From positions 372,001 to 436,000 of the forward strand of contig ML213506.1 of assembly GCA_004369045.1 (NCBI GenBank): a DNA stretch of 64,000 nt. Direction: 5' to 3'. The notes below the pieces were generated by a model, which saw only the letters and a list, made by a program, of their open reading frames with translations, did not search any database and had not been told where the DNA came from. Below are positions 47,143 to 58,452 of the stretch, piece after piece (the first letter of the stretch is position 1; every line of letters begins with the position of its first letter). This stretch comes from Heliocybe sulcata (lineage: Eukaryota; Basidiomycota; Agaricomycetes; Gloeophyllales; Gloeophyllaceae). The position numbers and the translations under genes were made by a program.

Positions 47143-49811
47143 CTATATGGTACCATGGGCGAGACGACCGTCGAGCACAGTCGCCAATACCTTGGTGTCG
47201 AGGATCTTCTTCGCCGGAACGGTCATGATATCCTGGGATAGAACCACGTAGTCGGCGCGTTTACCAGGTTCCAGAGACCCCAAAGTTGACTCGGTGAAAG
47301 ATGCATAAGCGGGGTCAATAGTCATGCCTGACTTGGGGATTAGAATTGCAACCGGCATAGCCCCAGCGAGATGACACACCTCTGAGAGTCTCCACACGGG
47401 TGAGGCGCTGCTCAGGGAACCTAAATGCACACGATAAGACGGAGAAGATCACCTTGCAACTTACATCAGGAATCTACTCACCAACCGCTGGGTCCGTGAG
47501 GTGATTGTCCGTCCGGAGAGACCCTTGTAATAGCGGCATAGAAGGTATTCATAGGGTTCATATCTTCCACTGGAAAGTCGGTCCCCAACGCAACCCTACC
47601 GCCGTGATCAATAATAGAGCGGAAGGCGTAGAGTCCCTTCACGCGTTCTGGACCCTATTAGACATAGAACGCCAGTCAGAGGTAGCCTCGAAGTGATGAT
47701 TGACACGTACCAATCGGTCTTCTGCAAACCACATGTCGCTTATCCTACGACCCGCATTAGAGATAGTACCGGTCTCTAGCATATGTGTACTTACACGTGT
47801 GTCGGTTGTATACTCGCTATGACTGCAGTTCGGAGTATTCAGTACCATCCGCATCCTCGTATCGTCCGGAAAAAACACCGTACCACCGAGTTTCCCGACC
47901 CGCGCCATGTCAGCTTGGGTGAGGATCTGGGCGTGCTCAAGGCGAGGCCGAAGAGCAGTTACATTGACGCCTTTCAAAGCAGCTTCGAAGGCATCCAAGA
48001 CAATGCCGTTGGCCCTATCACCAATAGCATGGACATTCTTGCCCGTGGTCAGACATCAACTCTGATAAGCCAGCACGATAGAAGCTCACCACCTGCCAAC
48101 CATCTCGCAGGAACCGAGGGATCACATCGTTGAGCACCTCGGCGGACAACCGCATGAACCCGCGGGTATCAGGGTTATCCGTGTATGGCTCATGGAGCTA
48201 AAATGGTGAGTCAACACCGCTACATGAGGTGATAATATAGTACGTGACTTACTGCTGCTCCGCCGGATCGTAAAGCGCCTAAAAGAACGCGAGGACACCT
48301 GAGAGATCTGCTTCCAAGATAAAACCGATAACTCTTACCATCGGCAAATATTTTCACACTACGGGCGCTTAGCCTGCCATTACCGGCATTTATAACCTTT
48401 TGGGACTGGTCACCCCAGTAGTCAGCAGTCTCGTCGAAATGGGTCATGCCGTAGATACGAATCTGAGAGGTCGGATTTATGTGAGATACCCGAGGCGATG
48501 GGCAAGAAAGGTCTTACGGGCAGTTTTCCCTCCTCCGCTTGACTACCGCAAAAGTCAGTATTCGGTATACGGAGGAAACGTGAATGTGTTTTACCGCTGG
48601 AAGAATGCCAGAGAAACAGGACTAAATCCCGCGTCATGGATAGACGTTAACCCGTTGGCCAATGCATCTTGTACCACATATCTAAAGCGCCGAAGAAGAT
48701 CCTTGTCAGTCAGCGCGGGCTTCTGTACAAGCTCCTGTGCATTGTCGAGAAGGACGCCTGGATATTCGAAATTGAGCAGAACCTACGACGATCAAGGGGC
48801 CGACAAACCTGTAGCCTTCCCGGAGCTGTCACGAACGATAACACCACCTTCCACGCTATCGGGTAAAGGCTCCATACTCCGTATGACCGCTTCTGAAACC
48901 CACAGAGCGTGTCCATCCTTGCTCTGCAGTACAACAGGCCGACCTCTCACCACAGGGTCAGCCTCGAGGTCCGCCTAGGGAGGAAGATTGGTCATTCGCT
49001 ATCAGTTAATAAAGCTTAGTATACGGACAGCAGTCGGAAATTCTTGCTTGGGCCACGAGGTATGATCCCATCCCCAGCCTTCGATATATTTGGACGTGTC
49101 GTTCGCCACGTCAGGATCAGACTCGATATAACGTCTCACCAACGACACGGCAGCTGCGATGATGAACGTAGAATGGAGGGTCATAGCGGCACGGCATTAA
49201 AGACGGACCTGTGATGGTTTTGGCACCTTCCAGGGGTAATTGCCGGCTCGCCCCATACTCCAGCATGTGGGCATGTGAGTCTAAAGAATAATGAGAGCGG
49301 GACGAATCATGACGGGGCATGTCACAAACCGCTGAGTCCAGGGACAATGATAGACCCTCGTTTCACATACCGGACTTCCAGATCGACGACCTCGCCATCC
49401 AACATGGATGCTGTGCCTGCCCAGCGGCTTCTGACATCATCTGCCACCAGTATTTGTTAAGTCCTAGCGGCTGGCGTAACTCTGACTGCGCCACTCACCC
49501 AGCGAACCAGTGTCAACGATTTCAGCCCGACGGACGACGATGCATTGGACACGATTGTTGTTTCCATCCACGGTATATATGCCATGGCTGTCACGAGTGC
49601 AAACAGCATATGAAGCAGGAAGAGGGCCGTTGGACGAGTAGCGGAACACGACCAGGAGAGACGCCACAGTCAGTGATAGCAGCAGCAGGACAACGTAACT
49701 GGGGCCCCGAGGACGAGCCTTGGCGGGATCATTTACTGATGGCGCAGGTCTCGTGTCGTCATTCAACGGACCTTCCTTAGAGGGCGGACGGTGTCGCAGA
49801 CTGGACGACAT
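47143..49811 (-). CDS. membrane-anchored YtcJ-like metal-dependent amidohydrolase (amidohydrolase 3)
   Basis: Starts at the ATG at 49811 (MSSSLRHRPPSKEGP) rather than an in-frame GTG three codons upstream. A basic N terminus leads to YVVLLLLSLTVASLLVVF, a membrane anchor, so the enzyme domain probably faces a lumen or the outside. The metal-binding HxH is in VPGLSDSHAHMLEYG. Then come YIEGWGWDHTSWP, LSARSVKIFADGALRSGGAA, QVNVHAIGDRANGIVLDAF, RPRLEHAQIL and the late ligand ALGTDFPVEDMNP, all in amidohydrolase_3 order. The C terminus GSLEPGKRADYVVLSQD and VLDGRLAHG rebuilds the small beta-sandwich. About ten short introns. The natural substrate is unknown; relatives hydrolyse N-substituted formamides or exoenzyme amides. 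Confidence 0.85.
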
Positions 49812-50555
49812 CGATGCCACAATACGAGCTGAAGGGCAGCTAGGATGAGTGCTTAGAGGAACCTACGAGCATTATAAGTCTCGCAGGTGAGAACCATACA
49901 CAGCCCCGCCAATTTGACCATGACAGGCAAAGAAGGCAAACGGTGGCTTGCTAAGATGGAGACTCCTGCCGGCACTCAAATTGCGACAGAACGCGATGCC
50001 GCGGTCTCTTTAGGAAACATCTCTGCAGAATCAAACGTCCGAGATCGAGTGCGTAGTGAGGTACAGAATAACAAGCGCCCACAAATATTAATCCCTGTGT
50101 CACTGTGATATATGCAGCAACTTGGGCGCTAATCATTGGAACCGTACCGATCGCTGAATGGATTTATCGGCAACGTTGATACCAGTACAGTTCCGAAGTG
50201 AGGGCAGACCGCTAAGTATGCAGTCAAGGGCGGAAATTAGTTAATAGGAAAACTGCGCATAGTGCCACATACGATAACCACGTCAAATGTACTGCTTCGG
50301 AATGATGCGCAACTGCCGTACAAACATACTCCGAAGCTTACTGCAAAATGCTGTGTCCGCCTATTCTTGCCACCCGGTTCCCGTTATAGGTACAGTTCCC
50401 ACGCTCTCAAGGACACGTCGCGTATCGCAAGCGCCCCGGCGGCATCTTAAGCGCGCAACACTCACCCTCTTACCACATACACTTGGTTCGATTTCACTGG
50501 GCGACGCAGGCGACGTCGAGTACCGGTTATAAAACTGGATACTGGGCTACTGGAC
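49812..50555. other. divergent intergenic region of YtcJ-like and HRD1 genes
   Basis: No supported gene. It must carry both promoters. An A/T-rich ataaaac element near 50529-50536 is very close to the HRD1 start and may not be a true TATA box. Confidence 0.5.
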
Positions 50556-53500
50556 ATGCCAATAAATGACTTTATCCGGCAGCGAGTCCGGCCGTTCGCC
50601 GTGGGCCTTACATCCCACTTCTTCCTATACAGCATCCTTTCTACAGTCGCGGTGTCGGCGGCTGTCCTGAACGCATTGCAGAACTATAGTAACTTCTACT
50701 CTGTCACAATATACCTTTCCAAAAGTAGCCGCAGTGTTCTAGTACGTCCTGTTTCTGCACCCTCAGTTGCGTGGTTGACCTGGGCACGTTCCTAAGATCT
50801 TAGTCAATTTCGGTCTCCTCTTGGCTTTACTATGCGGTCGAATGATGCAACGGATATTTCTTGGTCCTCTACAAGCAAGAGAAGTCGAGGTATGTCCGAT
50901 GATTAAATATCCGCCAACATTCCTGAAGGCGCGTACGTCAGCGCTTGTATGATCGCCTGTGGTTCTTTGTCACTGAATCTCTGCTGGCATTCACAATCTT
51001 CCGAGACGAGTTTGATATGCCATTTGCATTCATGTTTGGCCTGCTGTTGTTCATCAAATGTTTCCATTGGCTTATGGCAGACCGGATAGACACAGTGAGT
51101 GATGCCACTGCTTTGGTCCTGCTGCTAATGCTCACATCTCGAGAGATGGACCAAGTCCCATATCCTGGACCTCCGCCCATCTTCCATGTTCGGATGAACT
51201 GCCTGTGTGCCCTCTTGGCTTTCACCGACCTTGCCATGTTTGTCTTTGCAGTAGAGAGTACCTTGGCACACGGTGTCGGTGGCAATCTCCTATTTGCTAG
51301 TGAAGTGAGTTCTCGTCTCAGCCATACTGTATGCCATTGATTGCTGACATCACGTCCGCGTAGTACGCAATCCTGATGGCAAGCGCTACGAACTCCATGG
51401 CCAAGTACATTCTCTCCGTAGTCGACCTCAGGAGAGCCAGATCTCGCGGCGGAGCCACTGCGCCGCCCTGGGAGAACAAGAGCATGTACGTTTTCTACAT
51501 CGAGTTAGCCACAGGTGCGACCGTTCCTCTGTTCGCATGATCAAATACATACTGAGCGCTTCGCCTAGACTTCCTGAAGCTGTCAACATATCTGACATTC
51601 TGCGCCATCATTGTGACCTTCTACGGCCTGCCACTAAACGTCGTACGTGATGTCTACATGACATCGCGTTCCTTCATCACACGCCTGCGCGCGCTCGTAC
51701 GCTATCGTACGGCAACGCGGAACATGGACGAGCGCTACCCGAACGCCACGGAAGAAGAAATGAACGCGTTATCAGATAGAACGTGTATCATCTGCCGTGA
51801 GGAGATGTCACTCCCCAATGCACCTGCCCCCGGCGGGTCGGAAGGAAATACGCCCCAGCCTCAGGCCCCAATCGCGGACGGCCCGAACATGACGCCCAAG
51901 AAACTTCCCTGTGGTCACATCTTCCACTTCCATTGCCTGAGATCGTGGTTAGAACGGCAGCAAAGCTGTCCAACATGGTACGTCTTATGTCTCCCTTTAG
52001 ACGCTCTATGGACCAGTCCGTTGACATTCGGAACGCAGCCGACGCACCGTACTCGAAACAAATCAGCAAGGTACTCAGCAAGCTGGACAGGCAGGCGCAC
52101 GTCCCCCTGCCCCTCAACCAGGAGCCGCTCCCATCCCCCCGAATTTCGTGAATTGGCTTGGCGGCGCGCCAGGGCAGCAACCTCCGCCTCAGGGCCAACA
52201 ACTGCCACCACCAAACGGACCTGGGTTCCTCGGTCGCATGTTCGGGGCAGCACAGCAGCCTCCGATAGTCCCGGGGCAATTTGCTGATGGCGTGCGAGTA
52301 GAGCCGCTACCTCTGGCGTGGAACCCGCCTCCGCCGCCAATGTATTACCAACACGGCCCTCCCCAGCAGCCCGTGCAGCCCGTGCCGATATTCCAGGGCT
52401 TCCCAGGGCCAAACGGCGTCTGGCAACCCTGGGGAATGGATCAGAGGTGGTTCCAGCCGGACGTGCAGCCTGCACCCACACCGACGACACAAGCGCCCAC
52501 ACATCCGCCTGATGGCCCTGCTTCGGCGCCTGTAATGGAGTCGAATTCTCAAGCGCAGGGAACTGATCGGCCTGCTACCCCGAGGGAGGCGGCTGCGCAG
52601 GCGGCCCTGCGGCGCTTCAATAGCGGCGCCTCGCCATCGGAAAGGACGTCCTCGGAGGCGGGCGCTTCTTCTGCTGGTCCTAGTGACTCACGTGATGGAA
52701 GCGCTCAACCGAGCACTGGCGGAGCGGCAGCGACTTCCGGCGCGCCTGGGACTACACCTGCTGCCAATGGGAGTGCGCGGTTGGAGGTTCCGAGACTCAT
52801 ACCTATCGTGGAGCTCAACCAGAACCAGGCGCCCGCATGGGACCCGCGCTCTGGGTCTCTGCGCATCCCTCCGCCCAGGCGACCGCCGCAAGGCCAGGGC
52901 CAGGGTCAGGCGGGGCGGCCGAATCTACAGGTGCGGAGACAGCGCTCGCCGCTGTCTCGGTTGCCGGAGACGCTGACCGAGGAGCAGCTGGCGAGGTTGG
53001 ATAGGGTGACGAGGGAGGCGATTGATGAGCGGATACGGGTGCTGGAGGGCGTTGGGGGGACAGTGGGGAGGTGTGTGGAGGAGCTGTTGAGGGTGAGAAG
53101 TGTGTTGCCGCCTGGGAGGGGTGGGCAGGGTAGGCAGGGTGGACAGGGTGCTGCTCAGAGCGGCCAGGGTCCAGCGCAGAGCAGGCAGGGCCCATCGCAG
53201 AACGGCCAGGGTCCTGTGCAGAATGGCCAGGGTCTAGCGCAGAGCAGCCGAGCTCCTGCGCAGAGTACTCAGCAGCCGGTGCATTCACAAAGCGGCCAGA
53301 CCCCGCCTCACGACGGCCAGCCACCTACTCTCAATGTTCCAACACCTACTCAAGATACGCAGGCATCTTCACAGAGCGCTCAAGCCGGCTCTTCCAGTCA
53401 AGGACAAGAGCGACCTCCAGGGATATCTGAAGAGACGCTTAGGATGATGACATCGATAAAGTTGAGCGATGTGACAACGGAGGATTGGAGGGAGATAGTG

Positions 53501-53740
53501 AAATTGCGGGACGAGATGGCGGAGGAGGTGAGGAAGTTGGATGCGGCGATTGCGGAGGTGGAGGCTGCGGGCATGGAAGCGGAGACATCGGACACAGAGG
53601 ATGATGCGGCGGGTGGTGCTGAGCGACCGCGGGCGGATGGTGTGGGAGGCGCCGCTGAGCAATCTCACCCTGAGGTCACGCTGGAGATGGAGGCGGAGAC
53701 GGAGCAGGCAGGTGCAGATGAGACTTTGGTTGGCTCGTAG
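50556..53740 (+). CDS. HRD1: Hrd1/synoviolin ER membrane RING E3 ubiquitin ligase
   Basis: The central ligase of ER-associated degradation. MPINDFIRQRVRPFAVG leads into several membrane helices (FFLYSILSTVAVSAAVLNAL; LVNFGLLLALLCGRMMQRIF; FMFGLLLFIKCFHWLMADRI; LTFCAIIVTFYGLPLNVVRD). The cytosolic RING-H2 reads CIICREEM, an insert rich in Pro/Gly, then CGHIFHFHCLRSWLERQQSC, and CPTC completed across an intron (51969-52047) where exon phase restores the last Cys, followed by RRTVLETNQQ. The C-terminal half of about 560 residues is disordered, with Pro/Gln/Gly-rich sequence and a GQG-x4 tandem stretch (about 53110-53290), then an acidic helix-rich end. It resembles Hrd1 in layout, though the tail is long. 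About six introns. Confidence 0.93.
53110..53290 (+). repeat. in-frame short tandem repeat in the HRD1 tail (Gln/Gly/Ser-rich)
   Basis: Units such as AQSGQGP, AQSRQGP, SQNGQGP and VQNGQGL repeat about every 21 bp. The frame is kept. This is a minisatellite within a disordered tail and likely to vary in length between strains. Confidence 0.75.
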
Positions 53741-53853
53741 GACGGCGTATCGATTTGCTTTGAGCTAGTCATGTTTTCGATATTATTAATGCATTGTATT
53801 GTACCTTGGCTATCCCTCAGCGGGCTACGCACTCAGGCCAATCCCGCCCTGAA

Positions 53854-54718
53854 CTATTTATGCCCAATTAACAGAGCCTCCGCTCTTGCCTTGACGATTC
53901 CTGGGTCTACCATCGACTTGTCGACCCTCTGGTAGAATGCTTTGTAGATTTTGCCGGTGGCGCTGCGGGGGTTCTCGCCGACGTCTACTGAGGTGGCCAT
54001 GACGTCCTTGAGGATGCGGTCAATCTCGGATTCGGGGAGGAGAGGCGGGAGGAAGGAGGAGAGGAGGGCGATTTCGGAGTGTTCTTTTTGGGCGAGGTCG
54101 GGCCGGGAGGAGGAGGTGAATTGGGCGGCGGCTTCGGACTGGGGGCGGGGGAGGGAGGTATAGAGTTGGGGTGAAGTTTTGGGGTTGGATGAGTGAATTT
54201 TGGGATTGCGTGAGTCGGGACGCGCTAAGCAGTGTGCGGGATAGCATGGGAGGAGAACTTACGCGCTTTTGCGTTGCTTTGCGGATGATGGATACGATGC
54301 TGGACGGACTGGCCTTTTGGCTTGGAGACGTCTTGTCTGCTGCCTGGATGTCGGCTAGGACGGACTGCATCGGGGCGGTGAGAGTCGCAGGGAGGATATG
54401 ACAAGGGGGGCTCAGCTCACGCGGAGGGTGGTGGATTTGAAAGAGTCTTTGGTCTGGTGCGAAGGGTGGGAGTTAGAGAAGAATGGAGAGAATCATATTA
54501 TTAAAGTGGACGTGCCTTCATGGCATCTTTGAGCTCCGCGGTGAGGCGTGCGCGGATGTCTGTATAGAGATGAGTTATGTCGGAAAGCTCAGGCTGACGC
54601 GCCATCGCTCACCCTCTGGGGCTACAGCTGTGTCACTGTAGCGCCTGCATCGTGCCAAGCAGTCCGAGGTTATGAAGGACTGGAGCCTCCGTCTTGAAGC
54701 GAGCGAGAGATTATACAT
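53854..54718 (-). CDS. AIM41: mitochondrial GatB/YqeY-domain protein (AIM41-like)
   Basis: A short protein of about 190 residues. The N terminus MYNLSLASRRRLQSFITSD is basic and hydroxylated, as in a mitochondrial presequence. The YqeY domain follows: DIRARLTAELKDAMKAKD, LADIQAADKTSPSQKASPS, IVSIIRKATQKR, then SSSRPDLAQKEHSEIALLSS and FLPPLLPESEIDRILKDVMA, ending GKIYKAFYQKVDRSMVDPG and ALLIGHK. The Met at 54718 is chosen over one 45 codons upstream because the domain and presequence follow it directly. YqeY domains resemble the tRNA-contacting tail of GatB. The yeast protein AIM41 affects mitochondrial inheritance. Convergent with HRD1 (113 bp) and divergent from the queuosine gene. Three or four introns. 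Confidence 0.88.
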
Positions 54719-55029
54719 GAGTACTGCCACGTTTCTTTTGTCAGTGGAGGAAGCCGAGATATAGCAGGGGACGCGACAATAATGACCGCGGGGCGTCACA
54801 TGACTTATGTTATTTTCCTTCTGAGAGGGCGACGACGAGTCGGAGGAAAACATATCTTTATTTCATCAAGTTATCCCCGGTTGAGCGTCTCCTAGCGTGC
54901 GTTGGTGAGCTATCGTCAGTCCGAGTCACGTTCGGGAGCGAACTCCAAGCCTCAAGGTCTCAAGGTTTCATAATCATTCTTGTGATAAAAGGTGAGCGGA
55001 AAGGTCTAGGTAGGTCAAAGGCGAACAGT
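54719..55029. promoter_or_regulatory. bidirectional promoter between AIM41 and queuosine-salvage genes
   Basis: Only 311 bp separate the two start codons, so one compact region must drive both genes. No TATA box or clear shared site was identified. Confidence 0.5.
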
Positions 55030-56411
55030 ATGACCTCGACGGAGGTACCTCTGCCGCCCTCTGGATCGTATGTAAAATCAATCAGGGAGTCCTCGCACGC
55101 AGCGAGAGTAGCAGCGGGCATCCAGGTGCGTCCTCATTTAATCGAATACCGAGCATCCGACTTTATCAAACACCTGCAGATCGACACGGAAGCCATAAAG
55201 CGCCTCCTGCTCTCCCCCGCCTTTACCACGACCTTCTACCGCGTCTCGCACAACCACGGCCTCGCCTTTCCGCTGAACTTCCCCTCCCCTCTCGCCGAGC
55301 TCAACTTCCTCTCCGTCCTCTCTCTCCTCAACTTCGGCTCCGGCTATCGCGCCCTCCTGCACGCCCACACCGGCCGGGGCGCATGGGACTCCATCCGCGC
55401 GTTCGTGTTCTCGATTTACCTGGGCGATGCGGAGCTGCTCTCGGCGAAGGGGATGCAGGGCGTGGAGGAGGGGAAGGTCGCGGAGCTGATGGGGGTGCGG
55501 GTCCACGTTGAGAGGCCGCACGAGAGTATACCGGGCGTGACGGTGGGTGAGCTGGGCGGCCCGGGGTACGAGTTGGTGAGCATTGTGGCGGAGACAATGA
55601 GGAGCACGGGGGACGCGCTCGTAGGTGCTGGGTATCCCGACCTGGGCACCTTTGTGGTGGAGGCGCTGAAGGAGGGCGAGAGGGCGGGCAAGGCAACAGG
55701 ACAGGCTGTGGATGTGGAGGTCGTGCTGGAGCGGCTTGTAAAAGCGATCCCAGGCTTCCGAGATATGACCGTTGTGGATGGTCGCCGTGAGCGCTGCCTG
55801 CTCCTACCTACGCAAATCGATACTGAAAACATGCTGGTTGGCCGATAGCGATCTATTGCTTCAAGAAAGCGCTGTTCCTCATCAGCGGTGTCTACATCCG
55901 GTTTCACAAGCTCGCCTCCGCGCCGTTCCCGATCCCGCACACGCAGGACCTCCCCATCTGCGCGGACAACGTCATCCCGTCGCTGCTCGCCTACCTTGGC
56001 GTGCTCGACCTCTCCCGCGCGACAGCGCACGGCCTCGCGTCCGTCTTCCCCGCGCCCCCCGTGTCCATCGAGTCCCTGCTCGACCAGTACCACCCCCAGT
56101 CCTCTGATCAAGATGAGGATAAAGCAGAGCGCAAAGGACCCCCGGAGGAAGGCCCGGTCCTGACAGTCGAGCAGGCGTTCTTGTTGAGGGCGGCGGCGAT
56201 TGAGGCGTGCGAGGTGATCGTGCAGGTCGCAAGGGGGCTGCGTCTAGACGGGGAGGACGCGGGGTGGGTCGCCGGGGGCGAGGAAGAGCTGGCGTGGGTC
56301 AAGGGGATCAGTTTGTTGGATGTGGATACGTGGTTGTGGGCGGTGGCGAAGGATAGAGGGGATTATAGGGCGTTGGGGAGGTTTGCGTTGAGGGGTACGT
56401 GTTTCTTTTAG
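55030..56411 (+). CDS. QNG1: queuosine salvage protein (DUF2419, Qng1 type)
   Basis: A queuosine nucleoside/5'-phosphate glycosylase family member that frees queuine from scavenged queuosine for insertion at position 34 of GUN tRNAs. The start at 55030 (MTSTEVPLPPSGSYVKS) precedes AFTTTFYRVSHNHGLAFPLN and LNFLSVLSLLNFGSGYRALL, both diagnostic. The middle includes GAWDSIRAFVFSIYLGDAEL and a segment reading GTFVVEALKEGERAGKA. An intron (55781-55848) joins VVDG to IYCFKKALFLISGVYIRFHK. The C-terminal core contains FPIPHTQDLPICADNVIPSL and LLAYLGVLDL, with ISLLDVDTWLWAVAKD and the usual end ALRGTCFF. At about 435 residues it fits fungal homologues. Activity is inferred from the family. Confidence 0.9.
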
Positions 56412-58452
56412 GGTTGATGGGTTGAGAGTATAAAGGAGAATGTAGAAGTACGAGGTGTGATGTCCCTGCTCACTGGAATAAATTGTACTATGCACGGGAT
56501 TCTGCATGCTAGGGCCTTTACTCTGGGAAGACGGCGGTGGTTGTTGACAGGTGGGACTTTGTAGGGCGTGCAGGGCTCACCGCTGCAGACAAAGCTCGTC
56601 CAATGTAACCAAGAACTGCACAGGCGAATAGCGGTTCAGAATCTTCTTCACGGTAGTGAGGACTGTAGACTGTTCCAATCATAGAAGAATGCTTTGATGT
56701 TGATATCGCATCACAACACGACCGTGACAGCTCCAGCTGAGCAATGGCGATGCACTGCAACTGTCCCTAGTTGGGTGTGTTCCAAGCGTAATGTCGACCC
56801 ATCCGGAAAGGACGAGTCGGTGTCATCGCTGAATCCCTACACATAGGTGCCGTAGATGTTGTATAACCGACCGCTCTTGCGCCATTTGTGGTTTTGGAAA
56901 AACGGTTCTCGCTGCTTGTTAATCATTCGATTCCGAGGACCGTAACTCCTCTCTTGCACTATGTCTCGCTGGAGGGGGAGAATGAGGGCATTCAATGCGC
57001 TTACAGTCCTGGCAGTTCGTCAGCGTGAGCCATGTATTGGTAGGTAGCATACCAATGGGTGGATAAGAGATGCGCTATAGGGGTTTACAGCGTCCGTGAA
57101 CCAGTCGACAGCGTTGATTAAGCCTGCGCTGACTGTCCCTGCAGAGAAAGAGACAATATTATAACACGGTTCTCTGCTTTAGGTGCCATTTTGGATGGAA
57201 ATTCGCGGCTCGGGTGAGGAGAGAGAATGTGGCTCAGCCAGGGACGCGCTTTGTCACGAATCACGTGTATCACTGCTCGCCAGTTGTTACTTCTGTCACA
57301 AGCCACAGAGTCCTTCGCCTTCTACCACACCAGGACCAGACCCCAAGGCGGCAGCTCTCTCTGTAGACTCGCCTTTTTTCCTAGAGAGGGCATAAGCTCT
57401 GCAAAGTAGGCGCAGCGAGCGCGTCGTCGCGGGTCGTCGCACCCCAAGCGCTCTCCGCTCACCCACAACCGCAGTCAGTCTAGACTCTACAATCTAAGCA
57501 GCTGGTGGGTGCCATACAGATCCGAATTATTGGTGAGGCGACTGGCATACTGATGGCTGTCTGCGACGTTGCGCGCGCCGGAATTCTCTGTTTGGGGCGC
57601 AGATTGTTGAGATGAGGAGATGTCGAGCAACTTAAGGCGGAGGTATTTCCCTTGCAATAGGTTTTGATGGCGAATCCCTGTCGGCCAAAGATGGATGTGG
57701 TGCACGTTCATAGAAATAGAATCGGACGCTTGCGTGGCCCCTTACCCAGTTACTACGTTCACGACTGAGGGGTAAGCATTTTCTCTCTATTATAGTATAT
57801 CACTGCATGCTCATCAAGTGTCACTGTATAGTCTGCATTACTTTACAGGTGGTCCTTTCATACAGCCAGTTACTACGTTCACGGCTCATTACTTTACACA
57901 GATTCACTTTTCCGCAAAATTTCACTCGCGCTTGTCTCAAGCAGCGCATTCTCCAAGCTGCATGGTCGCACCCTTAATGATTCCTCCCCCGCCCTCACTG
58001 CTCAGCATCATCAAGTCGCGAGCGATTACTCTTGAACTGCTACTCGATCTTGGTCTCTAGAAGAACCACGCGCACACACTCTTCCCCATCGTTTTCTCTG
58101 ACGCACGTCTTACACCTGCCATCCGCGTTCTTGGTGGTGTAGCGGCTCACAAGGCTCCCGATAATCAAGGCTTGCCGTGCGAGCGCACATAGCCAAGACG
58201 TTCTGTTGGTGGTTGGAACGGGTGCCTGGGCTATCTTGATAATCACCTCTCTTTACAGTGCTGCCGCAGCACGTGGAGTGACTCCACCTGAAAGACTCTT
58301 CAGCGTCGAAAATTTCAGGGCCAAGCAAGCGCATATACCTGCAGTGCCATCGCGGCTCAACTGCTGTACTGTCCATCTTGTTACCTGCTCATCTTCCTTT
58401 ACCGAAAGGCTCATCCCTTTTCGCTCTGCCGCCTTCATACTTGCTATAAAAA
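56412..58452. other. 2-kb intergenic region, local direct repeats, no gene recognised
   Basis: Between the queuosine gene and the F-box/LRR gene. It includes a repeat pair near 57746 and 57866 and scattered cattactttaca elements. No open frame shows a family pattern. Confidence 0.45.
57746..57883. repeat. 18-bp direct repeat, 120-bp offset
   Basis: ccagttactacgttcacg occurs at 57746-57763 and 57866-57883. A second related pair, cattactttaca, lies at about 57836 and 57886. Together they suggest a small decayed tandem duplication. Confidence 0.75.

Noticed and set aside
55416-56111. Long minus-strand frames opposite the queuosine-salvage gene
   Set aside because: Arg/Pro/Ser-rich shadow composition; the plus strand carries the conserved protein motifs.
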